Source: Aselliscus stoliczkanus | Taxonomy: Eukaryota; Chordata; Mammalia; Chiroptera; Hipposideridae | DNA: 64,000 bases | Assembly (NCBI GenBank): GCA_033961575.1 | Contig: CM066727.1 | Span: 148,661,434 to 148,725,433, forward strand | Direction of reading: 5' to 3' | Part shown: one piece after another, positions 1-37,100 of the stretch | How the letters are laid out: each line of letters opens with the position of its first letter | Position numbering within the stretch: position 1 is the first letter of the stretch | Made by a program: the position numbers and the translations under genes | Notes under the pieces: generated by a model | The model's database searches: none | Seen by the model: the letters and a program-made list of their open reading frames with translations, nothing else | What the model was told of the DNA's origin: nothing

Positions 1-57
1 CCCGGTTCGGTCCCACATATGAGGGCCAGTGACACTGCCCTCAAAAAAAAAAAAAAA
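1..57 (+). mobile_element. SINE-A, 3' part cut by window edge
   Basis: Contains the B-box-like ccggttcggtccc, the ...atatgagggccagtgacactgccctc end and an A-run. Same family as the full copies at 924 and 18479. Confidence 0.85.
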
Positions 58-660
58 TAGCTTGAACGGCTTCCCACTGCACTTAGAAAAGAATCCAAAG
101 TCCTGTCCATGGCCTCCAAGTCCCTATCCAATCTGACCCCTGTCCCCCTCTCTGATTTCATCTCGCATATCACTACCCTTTCGGCTTAGCCCCCTTCAGC
201 CAGTGGCTGCTTTTCCGTTCCTCAGACACGCTCATTCCAGCCTTTGAACCTTTACACTCGTTATTGCTCCTCCCTGAAAAAAACATTCTTCTCCCAGGTC
301 ATCACAGAACCAACTCCTTCAAATTATTTAGGTCTCACCTCCCATGTCACCTCCCCAGAGAGGCCTTCGCTGACCACTTTACCTAACACTGCTTCCCTCA
401 CCCCCTCTTTATTCGTTGTCTATCTCTCCCTCTGGTAATACCCCTAAGAGCAAGAACTTTGTCTGTCTTGTTCACCATCACATTCTCAGCTTTTCAGTAC
501 CTAAAACAGTGCCTGGCAGATGGTAGGCACTTCGTAAATTTCAGTTGAATTAATTAACATATTCATGTTAAAAGAATTAATTTATTTTTCCCTTGAAGAA
601 TTTGATTTGGGAAGGGTCTCCTCTGGATTTTCTACAATGTCTTATCAAACCAACTCTCTG

Positions 661-770
661 TTTTTTTTTTTTTTTGAGGGCAGTGTCACTGGCCCTCATA
701 TGTGGGACCGGAACAGGGGCCGCTGGCATCCCAAGCCAGCGTTTAACCACCGTGCCACTCGGCCGGCCCC
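661..770 (-). mobile_element. SINE-A, full length
   Basis: Poly-T, then the reverse complement of the family: gagggcagtgtcactggccctc, B-box, GCTGG/CCAGC stem, A-box and terminal ggccggcccc. Confidence 0.9.
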
Positions 771-923
771 AAACCAACTCTCTTGAACTACAACTTTCTT
801 GAAAACAGAGGCCATATCTAATAATTTTACTTGCATGGAAAATATTAAGCATCAATAAGTAAATGTTAGGAGAAATTTATGCTCTAAGATCTACTTGATC
901 TTGTATTTGAAAATGTCAGGATA

Positions 924-1042
924 GGGCCGGCCAAGTGGCGCGGTGGTTAAGAACTGGCTTAGGAAGCCAGGGGCCCCGGTTCGGGTCCCACATATGAGGG
1001 CCAGTGACACTGCCCTCAAAAAAAAAAAAAAAAAAAAAAAAG
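924..1042 (+). mobile_element. SINE-A, full length, with perfect 15-bp target duplication
   Basis: Starts gggccggcc and ends in a long A-run. The 15-mer gaaaatgtcaggata lies at both 909-923 and 1043-1057 without mismatch, showing a recent LINE-mediated insertion. Confidence 0.93.
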
Positions 1043-1057
1043 GAAAATGTCAGGATA

Positions 1058-2705
1058 AAAATGTCAGATAAAGGAAGGCATAAAGCAAGGAAAACCATCA
1101 CTCAATTTAGTTCACTATTTAGTCAAAACCTAATGTCTAGAATTCATACATAATATATAACCCATTTCTTGTCCTTCTGGCAAGAAACTGGTGCCAGGTG
1201 GAGCCCTGAGAGCAGTGAATCCAGTCTGTTCTTCCACAGGCCAAGATGGGACTCTACAACCTGAAAAACTCTCCAATGAATAATTTATTACAGATTTTCT
1301 GAAAATTCATTGTACTTCCCTCTTTGAGGACCTACCCCTTTTGGCCCCCCTCTCCCAAATTCTGTTGGCACTGATAGGTGCTATGTCTTCCTTCTAACTG
1401 GAAACTTTGTTTTCTCTCTTAGAATTACCTCTCTGAACGGGACTTTGTTTCTGTGTTTGGCATCACAAGAGGGCAATTTGCTGCTCTGCCTGGCTGGAAA
1501 CAGCTCCAAATGAAGAAAGAAAAGGGGCTTTTCTAAGGCAAGGAAGCACATGCCTATTGCAAGACTACAGAAAAGAGCAGATAGTGCCAATATCAGGAAA
1601 GAATTTATCTACCAATTGTTGCCTAATATCCAGCTACTTAATTTAGATAAACTAGGGTCTGCAAATCACAGCATGTCCTCCATTTTTCTCAGTCTTGCAT
1701 TCCTTAGTTGTTATATACCTAAAATGTTAACTACCCACTTTTTTTGGTGGCCTTTTGGCTAAAGCCTCAGCAGAAAGCACAAAAACTACATGAATCTGAA
1801 GAAGTCAAAAGTAAGAGAACAAAAAACTATAAGTTTAAAGTGTTGAGGCAAGGACCTTATTCATTTTAAATTTTAAAATCGGTATTTCCAAAATGTATTT
1901 AACCCACAAATCATTGAAATTAATCACATGTATACCCCAAAGCCAAAATCCAAATGCCCACATCTGTATGTGCCAGAGCTTTTTAACTTTTCAAATAAAG
2001 ATACCTGTATGAGCAAATGGGAGTATTCTGGGTTTGCCTGTTATAGTAATTATTCGATGTTATGTTGGGAGAAATGTCCCAGTCCTGGGGAAGTAAAGGG
2101 GTACTGTTGAGTGAGCTCTCTGGATAACTGGACCACTGTAATTCCTGTTTCTGGCACAAGAATGCCAAAATCTGCCTTACAGCTGTCCAGGAAACCTCAG
2201 GGCCCATGCAACCACACCCCATTATCCAAAAGAGAAATAGGCCCATGTGTTATTAATTTCAGTAATGAGGCCAGAACCAGTGTGTATACCACTGCAGAGG
2301 GCCTTCAAAGCACGCGGCAGACATCAACAAATGAACCACATTTTCCAGACGATTCTAAGTTTGAGTCAACAATTCCAAAGGAATCCATGTGGCGGGAGTA
2401 ATGTAACTGGGGAGTTCCAGGATGGAAGCATAGTCCAACGCATCACAAAGCGAAAACAGAACGAGTGTGCCATGTCACAGCAGGAATGAGATGGAATCAG
2501 TCAGAATCTTTCGGGACGCCATAATAAATCTGTGTTGAAGGGAGCAGCAAGCACAGCTGGTGACGCCTGTTCTCGCAGACAGTCAGTCACTTCAATAAGA
2601 CCCACCTGTTGTTTCCTAAAACTTGTCACAAGCAAGACACAAAAAAGCTAAACCCAGCATTACGCAAAGAAGGAAAAGATTCTACTCTCTTTTTTATATA
2701 ACAAT
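1058..2705. other. Intergenic stretch downstream of TSFM
   Basis: No exon, RNA gene or young repeat was recognised. Open frames here are short and overlap randomly. A/T-rich, with no marked structure. Confidence 0.5.
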
Positions 2706-2711
2706 TTTATT
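2706..2711 (-). terminator. Poly(A) signal of TSFM
   Basis: AATAAA on the minus strand, about 150 nt downstream of the TSFM stop codon. Position and canonical hexamer fit the gene's 3' end. Cleavage was not observed. Confidence 0.6.
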
Positions 2712-2859
2712 TAGTAACTTTACCCATGAAATATAATTTCGTTATAAACTCAAATGAAAAACATTCTGGATTTGAAGAGGCTGAGACAAGAACTTCTTTT
2801 TGTGATAATGTCCAGAACCAAGAATAAACATTCCTTCCTGGGCTGAAAGTCTCTGGAAC

Positions 2860-12691
<9,832 letters not shown>

Positions 12692-13159
12692 TTCTCCGGC
12701 TGCCGGACACTGCAGCCCGCAGGCGCACAGGTGGGGCCACAGGCCTACGGCAGGGCAGCAGGGCCAAACCTCGCCACTGGACCGCGCCAAGTAGGGAGAG
12801 TGCCACCTGCTGGCCGGAGGGAGTACATTTGCTTCCCCTTACCTGGCTTATTGAAACGATCTTTCAGGAAGGAATTATCCTCCACAGGTGAAACAGGAAA
12901 CCATGAGGCAAATTCGTCACAAAATAACAGTACAAGACATATGTTAGCACGTTTTTTTATTTCAAATGCGCTTTCATATTCATTATCCTCACTTAAGTTG
13001 TAAGGTAGGTGGGTGGGTTCAGAAATTTGCCGGAGGTTGCCTGAGAAGGTAGGTGGGGGTGCAGTCCCTCCAATAAATATTTGTTGAATGAACAGAATAT
13101 TTGCTGAACACCTACGGTGTGCCAGGAACTGTGCTAGGCTTCAGGGAATGATGTTCTTC

Positions 13160-13251
13160 TTTTTTTTTTTTTTTTTTCCATATGTGGGAACCCGAACCGG
13201 GGCCGCTGGCTTCCCAGGCCAGCGCTTAACCACCACGCCACTCGGTCGGCT
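13160..13251 (-). mobile_element. SINE-A with internal deletion of its 3' hairpin
   Basis: Poly-T runs directly into ccatatgtgggaaccc, so the usual gagggcagtgtcactggccctc block is missing. The rest of the family is complete up to the GGCC-type end. Confidence 0.8.
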
Positions 13252-14552
13252 CAAGGGAATTAGAGATAAGTAAATCACAGCCCTACCCTCCAAGGTAATC
13301 GAATGATGAAAAAATAGGGAGCAGACCTATGACCACACAAAACAAGTTCCATAAGATGAACAAACAGTTAAAGAGTGTCAAGGGAGAAAGAAATCACATT
13401 CAAACAGAAGGCTCAGAAAAAGCTTTTTTCAGGAAATAGGCTAAGCATAATGAAGATTTTTAACAGGTAGAAATAGCCCTTCCAGGGAGGGAATCATCAA
13501 AAAAGAAGGAGAAGAAGAAGAAATAAGTGAGGGAATTTTGGTGTGGATTTAGAGAACAAAGAGTAGACCTTTTATAATTTGGCCCAAGGCTGTAAACATG
13601 TTGGAAACGAATAGGAAATGAAGTAGCGGGTAATTTGGGTTCACACTGGACAGACTGTGTACCCAGCAGCGGAGCTTATTCTTCTTACTCCTGTAAGCAG
13701 CAGCAGAAGCTAATCAGAAATGATTTTGGAAGATCACAGTGTTGAAGGCCAGGAGTCCAGAGGAGGTGATGTGTGGCCCAAGGAAGAAGTAAGGAGAACC
13801 CCAACCAGAGGTACCACAGGGATGAGAAAAGAGGTCAAGGCAAAACACACTAGCAAAGGAGGACTGAAAGGGCTTGGAAACTTAATTTAAAGAAGAACCT
13901 AGTACTTAGTGATTAGGCCCCCAGCTCCGAAAAGGATGAAGTTACAGCCCAAAGGACAGGTCTGCTGCCTAGCCCCAGCTTCAGGCCTGGGAGAACTTGA
14001 TTCAATTAGAGCCATGGTCCCACCAGACTCTAGAAGCAAGAAGTGGGTGGTCTGAGGCTTCTTCCTTCCCAGCCCCCTCAATAAAGGCCTGACTTCCTTG
14101 GATGCAGAAGAGATCTTGAATGCTTATGTTTTTTTTCCCTTAAAAAAAATTCCAGTAGAATCTGCACACCCCCCCACCCCCAAATCTACTATGTATAAAA
14201 AGACAACAGCAGGAGAGGAAGTAATCAATGACAGTCTCTCTGCAGCCTCTGCTCTCACATCCCGTTGACTTCCCCTTTCCCTAAAAACCCTGGATACTCT
14301 CCCATTTTTCTCTGCTGAGAACAAGAGCGGGGAACTGCCTTTGTGCTCTAACCCAGTGTTGCTAGGGCTCTAGGGTTCCTAGCAACCAGGCACCTCCTTG
14401 CACCAGCCCAGGAGGATCTGGGGGAACTAAGAGGGAAGGAGGGAACAGAAAGGCAAGGGAAATCCATCCTTTTTGGTCCTTATGTTTCTGGCTTTGAAGA
14501 CATGGCAGTTCCTTCATTAGGACAAGGGATTCAAAGGAGCAGAAGGGTGACA

Positions 14553-24587
<10,035 letters not shown>

Positions 24588-25989
24588 CTGCTTATCTTGC
24601 CTTAGCTGGACTCCATCTTCCAGGGACTAAAAGAAGATCAAGCCTCCTGGAACTTCCCAGCTGAGACTGCTGGGGCTGAGAGGCAACAAATCTTGCAAAG
24701 AAGTTGGGGAACTGCCCAGGAGCAGAATCCTGGTTTTCACAACTATCCCTGCTTCCTCTCACCTTCCCACCCCTCCACTGCCAGCAGAAAGCTGAGGGAG
24801 CTGACTGGGAAGGTCAGAAGACCTTGAACCAGAAGGGATGTTTGGCGGGGATGTGGGGTCTTGCTCTCCCTTAGCACTCGCTTCTCCCTCTGGGATCCCT
24901 CCTCAGCTGGAGTGGGGAATGCAATTCTCCACTGTTCATCTAAACTGCCTGCTAGGTTCAAATCACCTGTCCACTTGTGTGTGCGTTGCAATCCTGGGGA
25001 GAACATATACATGTGCACATGCCTGTGCTGCTGTTTTTCAAAGAAAGCTAGAATGTGTATCACATGCTTCCTCCCATCCTCTCTGCCTAAGACTTGACCT
25101 GGGGAATTTGTGCTCCCTCTATTGTGGCTGTCTCTGGATAGTCCCAGGGAGGGTGTGGGGGTGGAGACCCTCTCCTTTTTCATGTTGACCCTGCATGCCA
25201 GAGCTTCAGAGCTGACTGACTGGCACAGCCCAATGGGGATGGGGTGGAGGAGTCAGGAGCAGAGAATGAAACTGGAGGATTCTAAGGCTAAAAGTGGAAA
25301 GGGGCTGCTAACTAGAAAGCTCCCCAAAAGGGATGGAGTCTGCTGGAGCTTCAGAGTGCTCACTTAGCCTTTGCTCTGTCCAGCAGCCCATAGAAATCTA
25401 TGAACTTTTCTAATTTGCAAAATTCCTTCATTTCTTCTCCTCAAGCCCCAAATTCCCATGTAGGACAGGGCTTGTTGACCTAAAAGACCCTACCCCCCAC
25501 CCATCCAAGGAACAAAGATGAAGGCTCCAGGAGCCATTTAAACTCATTAACTCACCTGTCATTTGCCCAGGGTCAGGTACTGGGGGAGGGGGAGATGTAG
25601 TAGTGCAGGAAATTCTGCATCAATGCAGAGAAGGTACAGCCTGATGAGCCAAGAATATGGGGATGGCTACAGCTGTGCCTCTTTCCATGCTTCCCTTCCC
25701 GGAGATGCTGGAGAATGGGGAATTCCTGCTGGGCTGAGGGGCCTACTAGCTCGCTGGAGAAGTAATGGGAATGTCAGGGACTAACTATCTTGGTCACCTA
25801 AGCTTCATTATATAACCTTTCCCAGGAAGAGATTTTTAGACTGCTGGACTAGGACGTAAGACCAGGAGGAGAAACTGAGGCAGGCCTCCCCTCCCAAGAA
25901 GGTCGTTGCACCATGCGACCCTAGGGAGCTGCGAAGACAGCCCCAGCCCCGCCTACTGTTCCTGGGTGTTAATCCCCAGCACGGACCAC

Positions 25990-26066
25990 TCAGAGGATTG
26001 GCTGAGTAGCTTGGAGAGGGGCGTCGCCACTGCCTCGCCCAAGGGTTAAATAGGGGCGCAAGCAAG
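25990..26066 (+). promoter_or_regulatory. Candidate proximal promoter of CYP27B1
   Basis: An inverted CCAAT box (GATTGGCTG, about 25996-26004) is followed by a GC-rich segment and a TATA-like TTAAATA (26046-26052), all within 110 bp upstream of the start codon at 26100. Spacing is that of a compact TATA/CCAAT promoter. This is inferred from motifs only. No vitamin D response element was sought systematically. Confidence 0.45.
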
Positions 26067-26099
26067 ATGCTCAGAAGTGCTGTTACCCTGAACCAGACC

Positions 26100-29950
<3,851 letters not shown>

Positions 29951-32900
29951 TCCTGTGGAAGAAGGCGGTCATCATCATCCTTTCTCTCATCATAGGGGTG
30001 TATTAGGCACAAAACCAAGAGACCAGTATTTCTCCTGAGGTCTGTCTGACCAAACTGGTCAGAATGACTATAGCAAAGAGCTTGAGGCAGTCCTGACCAA
30101 GGTATGAAGTATGCACTGGCCTGACCCAGAAGTCCCAGAGAAAACTATGGTTCCTCTAGCTGCTCAGCCCTTCTCCTGGTCATATCATATGCATCCTTCA
30201 AGGGCCAACTCAAATTTTAACTAATAATGCTGGCTGACCTGAGGAAGAATTCCACCACTGCCCTTTTGGGGCTTCCAGTGTTCATTGATGCTGCTGGCTA
30301 AGCTCTTAGCATGGCATGAGCTAAGTAATTGTGCATCTGGTCTGCACCTGCTTGATCTTCTCTCCTTGCATGTGAGCTCTATGAGACGCAGGGTGAGGCC
30401 TTCTTCTGTCTTTATATCCCCTGCCAGGGCCTATCCCTGACTAGGTGACACCATACAGATTCTCAGATTGAACATGGACCATGTGTCAGAAGGGGTAAGC
30501 AGCTTACCAGGCTCTGTCTATGCTATACCTTTCTCATCTCGCTCCTAGGGAGGTGAGTCTGCCCTTGCCTGGTTTATAATTTTTTAAAACTCTCCTTGCC
30601 CCTCTGGTCACTATTCGGTTGTTTTGCCCCACCATTTTGTTCCCTGGCAGAGACATCTCTGGACCTGTCCCTGCACATACCTTCCTTTTATATATTAAAA
30701 ATTTTAAATATTCATAGTTTTGAAATTTAAAAAAAAATTGAATGTTCCCTCGACTTTTGACTTATTTCTCTCCCACTCCCACTTCCTACAAGACCTGGAG
30801 GCAAGAGTTTCACCCAAATCTCCAACCTGGGTTTCTCAGGTCCTTGGAGTGACCCCATAACATGGGAGGTCTAGACACCTGGAAGAGGGGTTTGCATCAC
30901 AAATCCAGACACGTTTCTGTCTGGAGTGGGAACAGCCAAGTCTGGCTCCCTGTAAGAAATTAAGGGGGTGGTGGTGAAAAATAAATGCAAGGGCTAGGCT
31001 GTAAAAAAAAAAGGGTCTGGAGGTAGGGATTTGCAGAGATGGCCAGAGGCGGCTGACTCTGGTAGAAATGCTTTTGGAACCTGGACTACCAGAATCAAAG
31101 GATGTCCTAGAATGGCCACTCTGACCTCTCGGGCAAAGTTGCTGTAAGGTGATTTCCTTAAGAGAAAGCCAGGAATACAGGCAGAGAAGTGAAGTCAGAC
31201 AGCAGGATGAAATTTGAGTGTGGGGTGGCCAGAAGCCCTGGGGCATCAAGGCAGGAGAAAGAAGTTGGGCAGGAGCCTCTGCTTCCCTGAGTCAGCACCC
31301 TCTGCCCCCTGCCTTCCCCCAGAAGCTGGGCACAGTCGTCTCCTTGTGATGTATACAGATTAACTCATCTCGCATACAAATAAATCTCTCAGCACACTCC
31401 CTCCGCATCTCCCTCTGTAGCCCAGATTACCCTCCCATGTCAGGACTTGCCCTTCTTCCTCCTGCTCTCCCCACACCTTTCCAATTAGCTGGATGGAGAT
31501 GGAGATTTCACTTTACATTTCCTCCTCCTCCCCACCACCTTGGCCCCCTGCCCTAGACATGGCTCTCTGACCACAGAAACTCCATTAACCACCAAGCCTT
31601 CTGGGAGGTGGGTATCTATTTATGTAAGATATACAGAGGGGCAGGGTGTTCCCAAGGCCCTGTGCAGAGATCAAGGTTTGTGTGTCTTTAATTCCCCGCA
31701 ACTCCTTCTCTACTGTACTGTCTCCATCCCTACTCTCCTAGCATAAAGTTCAACTTAAACCTAAATGACCTGATTTTTAGCAGATTTGAGTTGTGAGAGA
31801 GAATAAAGACTCCCTTCCTCTCATGCCCCTTTCCCCTAGACTCAGTGAGGAGGATTCTGCACATCCATATTCCTCATTGGGCAACAGTTGAAGCTCACTT
31901 GAGGGCAACAGTCTCTATGACTCCTTTTCTAGACAAAAATCTCTTTAAGTTGAAAAAAGGAAGAAGAGGGGACCATACTGATTGCTGGTCCCAACCCCCA
32001 TACCAAGACATCCAGTGGTGCTGAAAGGATGTACTTTCTCGCTTGGCCTGGTTTTAGGACTTTGAGTGGAAATGGAAACTGTGTTTCTGTATGAGTGTGC
32101 CTATATTCTTGGGGTTGTCTAAGCTTCTATGTGGGGCTGTCCCCAGGGGACCACCCAGGCTTGGCACAGGAAACCCCAACTGTATCATACCTACCTGAAC
32201 CCTATCTGTCAGGATAGGTACTAGTAGTCACTCTGATTTGCTGTCTCCCTTCTGATCCCCACAAACTATTCAGTGAATAGCACATCAGTATTGTCTGGCT
32301 CTTCCCAGGTAGGGAATATGGAGGGTCATCTCTCTGGAGAAACAATTTCCCACTGGAAAAATGGGGGGGCTCAGCCTCAGTTCCCTATCTTCTACTTGAT
32401 CCCTCAGAGGTTGTGGGTGATACAATTCCACACTTCCAGGTGACTCAAACCCAAGTCTAGCTTTGGTTTCTACACTCCCAGGTAAGTCTGGGTTCTAGCA
32501 CCATGGACAGCAGCCAAGACCCCTTTTGGAGAGGGGTAGAGGGTGACCATTACCCAGGCAAGGGTATGTGACCTTTAGTAGGAAGGATTTTCCACAAAAC
32601 ATTAGGGAAGAGGTGGAGGACATTCTCTAAGAGGAGGATCAATAATAGGAAAGGCCTCTGGATCTGACTTTAGCAATGTGTAAAGAAATTAATTTAATTG
32701 CTAATAAATACTTCACTTCAAAGACATCATCATTCATATAATACACAGCCCCAAGGCCTCAGGAGAAAGAGACCAGGCTTCAGACTGACCCACATTTTAA
32801 CCAGTCTTTCCCAAACCTTTTCTCTGTAGACAACTTCCCTCTATGCTTCTGCCTCCAAACACAATACCTTCCAGTTAATACCGCTAGCAGGGACACACCA

Positions 32901-34164
32901 GGATCAGACCTATGACCCTGAATTGTCATAGGAGGAGCCTAAACTGGAGTTGGAGACTCATATCATGGAAGGATTCTGTCCATCTCACTCCAAATGAGTC
33001 CAAATTCACTTCACACCACTTCTCTGGGCAAGCACATTAACTGGGAAGGACTAATACAACCCACAAGATCCCCAGAGCAAGGAGAGCTCCAGCCTTCCCC
33101 TACCCGCTAGTGTTTAGGGAGTTGGAGTTCTCATTCTTGCAAATAACCACCATCCTTCACATTTACAATGTCTATTTCCCCTCGTATATCCATATCTATC
33201 ATGACAACACAAATTTCCAAGGCTCTGTGCAACTCCAGATGAAAAACACATTTTGGAATTTGTTAATCAGGTACTATTTGAAATAAATGGACCATCATCT
33301 AGTGTAGAAATCTTTTTATGCCATCACTGATCTTCTTTGCAATGGCATTCAACCTGTCCCTTTTTTATCCTCATTCCAACCCTATGAGGTAGACAGGAGA
33401 ACCACAGTGGAAAGATTTTTTTTCCTAAATCACACAACTTGCAGGCAGTAGGTCCACCCTCTAGATGCCTCTGAGCACTGTCATCTAGCAGCCAATGTGA
33501 ATTATTCACCAGCAAGTGGGAGTTACACCTCCAATTCAGAACCCACTGCTGCATTTGGGATTTGCAACCTCTGCAGAGAAACCTCCATACCTCCCAACCC
33601 TCCAGAAAAGCCCGATGAGAAAGGAGTCTCCGCGTGCATATAAATGATTCTTTATGCCCTCCCCCCATGCAATGGGGGGTGGAGCAGGGGGAAGTCCCCC
33701 CGCCCTCATGCAGGGAACGGGAGGTCAATGTATACTAGTCTTATTGCCAGCTGCCCTGTGGCCATGGGGTGGGGAATGGAGGGGGTCTACAGCCCCTTTC
33801 TTCTGGCATTGGTCCCCCTTCACCAAGTCACCATGGTGGAGCTGGGGGGCAGGGGGCTGGAGGCCCTAGGAGCTGAGGTAAAGACGGTTCTGTAGGGGAG
33901 AAAAGCTGCTCTCCCCACCTGCCCACTGGCTGCCCCAGGATAAGCATGAGGAGCTGTCAGTGGGGGCTGGAATGTCATCCAGATGTCTCTACCCAGTGGG
34001 CAGTAGAGGCCAGGCAATGTCTCCAACTTGAGGCTGACCACAGAGATCCTCAGTGGTGGGGGCAGTGTGCCCTGAACATCTGGTCCAGGTGGTACCTCCA
34101 GCAGCCATGATAGCTCATCTCTGGCCAATGCAGTGACTCAAGATTCACGCTCCTGAAGTTCAGT
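29951..34164. other. Convergent CYP27B1/MARCHF9 interval (3' UTRs and intergenic)
   Basis: No coding exon and no young SINE. It begins with the CYP27B1 3' UTR. The MARCHF9 3' UTR occupies some of the right end, but its poly(A) site was not identified; only the weak variant CATAAA was seen near 33650. A TGAGTCAGCA (AP-1/MAF-type) motif lies at 31288-31297. Confidence 0.45.
30694..30699 (+). terminator. Candidate poly(A) signal of CYP27B1 (ATTAAA)
   Basis: ATTAAA in an A/T-rich patch about 745 nt after the CYP27B1 stop. A canonical AATAAA also occurs at 30980-30985, about 1.03 kb after the stop. Either could serve. The sequence does not decide between them. Confidence 0.35.
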
Positions 34165-37100
34165 TCAGACTGTGGTAACCCTCATGACAACCTCTCGGCC
34201 AGAATGGGAACTGGAACGCGCATCTGGTGGCCGCAGCTGTCCAAGGAGATGCAGGATTGTGTAACCACAGCGCTGAGGCAAGAGCGTCCGCATGCGCTGG
34301 GCAGCCGGGGGACGGCTGGTGGCCCCAGAGGGGGGGCCCGTCCGTGAGGTCCTGGGGCCCGGCTTCCCTGCCGTCCCTCCCCCTGCATCTCCTCCTATGT
34401 CCTTGGTCTTGTCATAATTCAGGACCTTCCACTGCTGGTTCACTGCTTGCCAGCGTTTAAAGATGCGGTAGACAGAGGAGCCTTCATGGACGATGAGGCC
34501 TGAGAGAGAGGGATAAGAAATCCAGGGTCAACTGCTGCCCAGACCTAAGCCAGATGACCTTAACCAAGCATTTCTCCAGAGTGAGGAGATAGGGTTGCAA
34601 AGGGCCTGGAGAAGCTGGGAAGGGAAGGGTACCAAGATAGCCCTAAATATTCTCAATGGTAGAAAATGTGACCGTGAAGCTGAAGGAATGGGCAGGAAAA
34701 GTTAAAAATGTGAGTTGGAGGAAGCTGCTGATCAAGTAAGAAGAGAGGTGCCCTCACCTATGCAGACGACATCCATGAAGCCGTACATGCCGTAGCAGAT
34801 CTGAAAGAGCAGATCCTGTCGTTGCCACTTGGCTGAAGGGCTGAGTGAGGACCAGATGAGCCAGGAGATGCTGGCAACGAGGAAGAGAGAGCCCAGAACT
34901 ATGGCTGCAATCTGGACCTTCTCAATGACCGTCAGCGAGATGGCCTGCCACTGTATGAGAGAAAGGACTCCAAAAAGTCACAGAAAGAGATGGAGGGCCA
35001 GGTGATAGGGGGCTCTAAAGAGGAAGATGCTCCAGAAGCCTTCCTGAAACCCTTCAGGCAGGATTAACAACTGTCTCCTCTGTGCCCTGATCAAACCTAG
35101 AATGTAGCACTTCTCATGTTGTTCGAGACCATTTGTTTGTCTTATTTTAGAAAGACGAAATCAGGTAAGTGCTCTGAAGCCAGACCATCTAGGTTTGAAT
35201 TCCAAATCCCAATGCTATCACTTCTTGGCTGAATAACCTTGGGCAAGTTTTTAAATCTCTTTGTGTATCAGTCTTTAATATGGAGATAATAATGGTATAT
35301 AACTAATAGGATTACTGTGAAGCTTAAAGAGTTAATACACTCCAAGAGCTTGACACATAGAAAACACTACTTGTTTGTTATCATCGTCATTGACATTATC
35401 ATCTTTTTTGTTATGCCAGTGCCTAGAACAGTGCCTGGAATACAGGTGGCACCCAACAATACCTTTGTAAATAAATGAAGGAAGGAAGGATTTACAGACA
35501 GGAGATTGCAGTAATGGTGGGGAGGGCTAAATAAATGGATGAAATAGGCTCCTTGGAGGGTCTCTGATTCTGACTGCTGAAAGGTCCATGCCCTGATCTG
35601 ACGTCGTTCTGTCCTTGCACCTCACCTGCAGTGGGTTCTTGGTGCTGATCGCCAGGACTTGGTACTTGAAGTAGCAGAGTTCACAGCTCCAGGAGCCCCT
35701 CTCGCTGATCCAGCGGATGAGGCAGGGCTGGTGAGTGCAGCGCACAGACCCATCACAGCGGCAGGGGCTCAGGAGCTCCCCCTGGAGGAAGAGTGACGAG
35801 GGTCCCAGTTAGCGATCACCGCGATCACACTCCTCCTGCTTCCCCCGGCTCCGGGAGAGGGAAGCCTCTCCAGGTCAGTCATCCTCCCACTTTAAAAAAG
35901 CTCAGGCCTTTCACCCAAAACAGGGCAAGAGGCTAAAGCTGCAGCAGAAAAGACAAAAGTTACAGTTCTAGGTAAACTTCCTTGACCAAACAGATGAGGG
36001 ACAAAAAGCGATTGGGATGGCTGGAGGTGGGTGAGAGCGGGGTCTTTTCTTTTCCTAAAATATGAAGAAGGCTTCCCAAATGGAAGGTTACCCCTTAGGA
36101 TTTGGAAGGACAGCAGGGTCAGAGCTTCTGAGCCATGCCTTTCTCCCCACCCCATAACTATAAAGTATTTCACAGATGTGGTGCAGACTGGGATGGGGTT
36201 ATCATCCTGAGTTTCCAAGTATCAAAACGGGGGGTGGGAAATCCTGGGGGTGGGAGTAGAGGGTGTTCCCCTTTAATCAAGGAATAACCTCTCACGATAT
36301 AGAGACACCCCGGGCATTATTCTTGGACAACTTTGTCTATAACCTTTAAACAAAGAGTACTCTTTGGAATGATATGGAAAGTTGCGGAATGGAAAGTGAA
36401 AAAAGTGCCCCATGGAAAGAAATATTGAGTGAGGCAAGGGCACCGGCTGGGCCCCGCCCTTCACGGTGGGAACAGGACTCTCCTCTCTGTCCACCTCCTC
36501 AGCTTACAGAGACCCTGGGGTGAGAGAAGTGGGGGAGACAGGCTGACCTCGTTAATAGGTGAGAGGGATTTTGAGCCTTCCCAGGAAAAAGCCTCGCCCC
36601 TTCCTGGGGATACCTGACTCCCCTCCATCCCAAACATACAGTCCGCGAGTCTCTAAGCAGGCCCCCAACCTCACCCCCTTCCCACTCGGGTCCTGGGTCC
36701 CGCCCAGCCTCCCCAGGCCCCGCCCCCTGCTAGCGGTCTCCCGGGGCCTCCCCGGTGCGCGCCCCCACCCCTCCTCACCCCGCGGGGGGCCTAGGCCTGA
36801 CCTGCTCCGGGCCCTGGAAGCAGATCCGGCACTGGGGAGTTCGGAGCCCGCTGTCCAGACTGCTGCTGAGCGACAGGGCGTCCAGCGCGCCCGGGGGCGG
36901 GGGCGGCGGCGGCGCGGGCGGCGGCGGGGGTCCGGCCCGCGGCTCCTTGTCGCCGGCCAGGCCCCGGGCCCGCGGCTCCGATCCGTAGTACTCCTCTTCG
37001 TCGCCGTCGCCGTCGTCGTCCCGCGTTGAGCAGCCGGCGAAGGGCGCCCAGCCGCAGCCGCCTCCCCCGCCCCCCCGGGGCTGCGGCTCGGCCCGGGGCC

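Noticed and set aside
924..1000. SINE heads as functional tRNA genes
   Set aside because: A- and B-box-like motifs and an anticodon-like loop (TTGGGAA) are present, but the acceptor arms do not pair, and copies carry A-tails and target duplications. They are retroposed SINEs.
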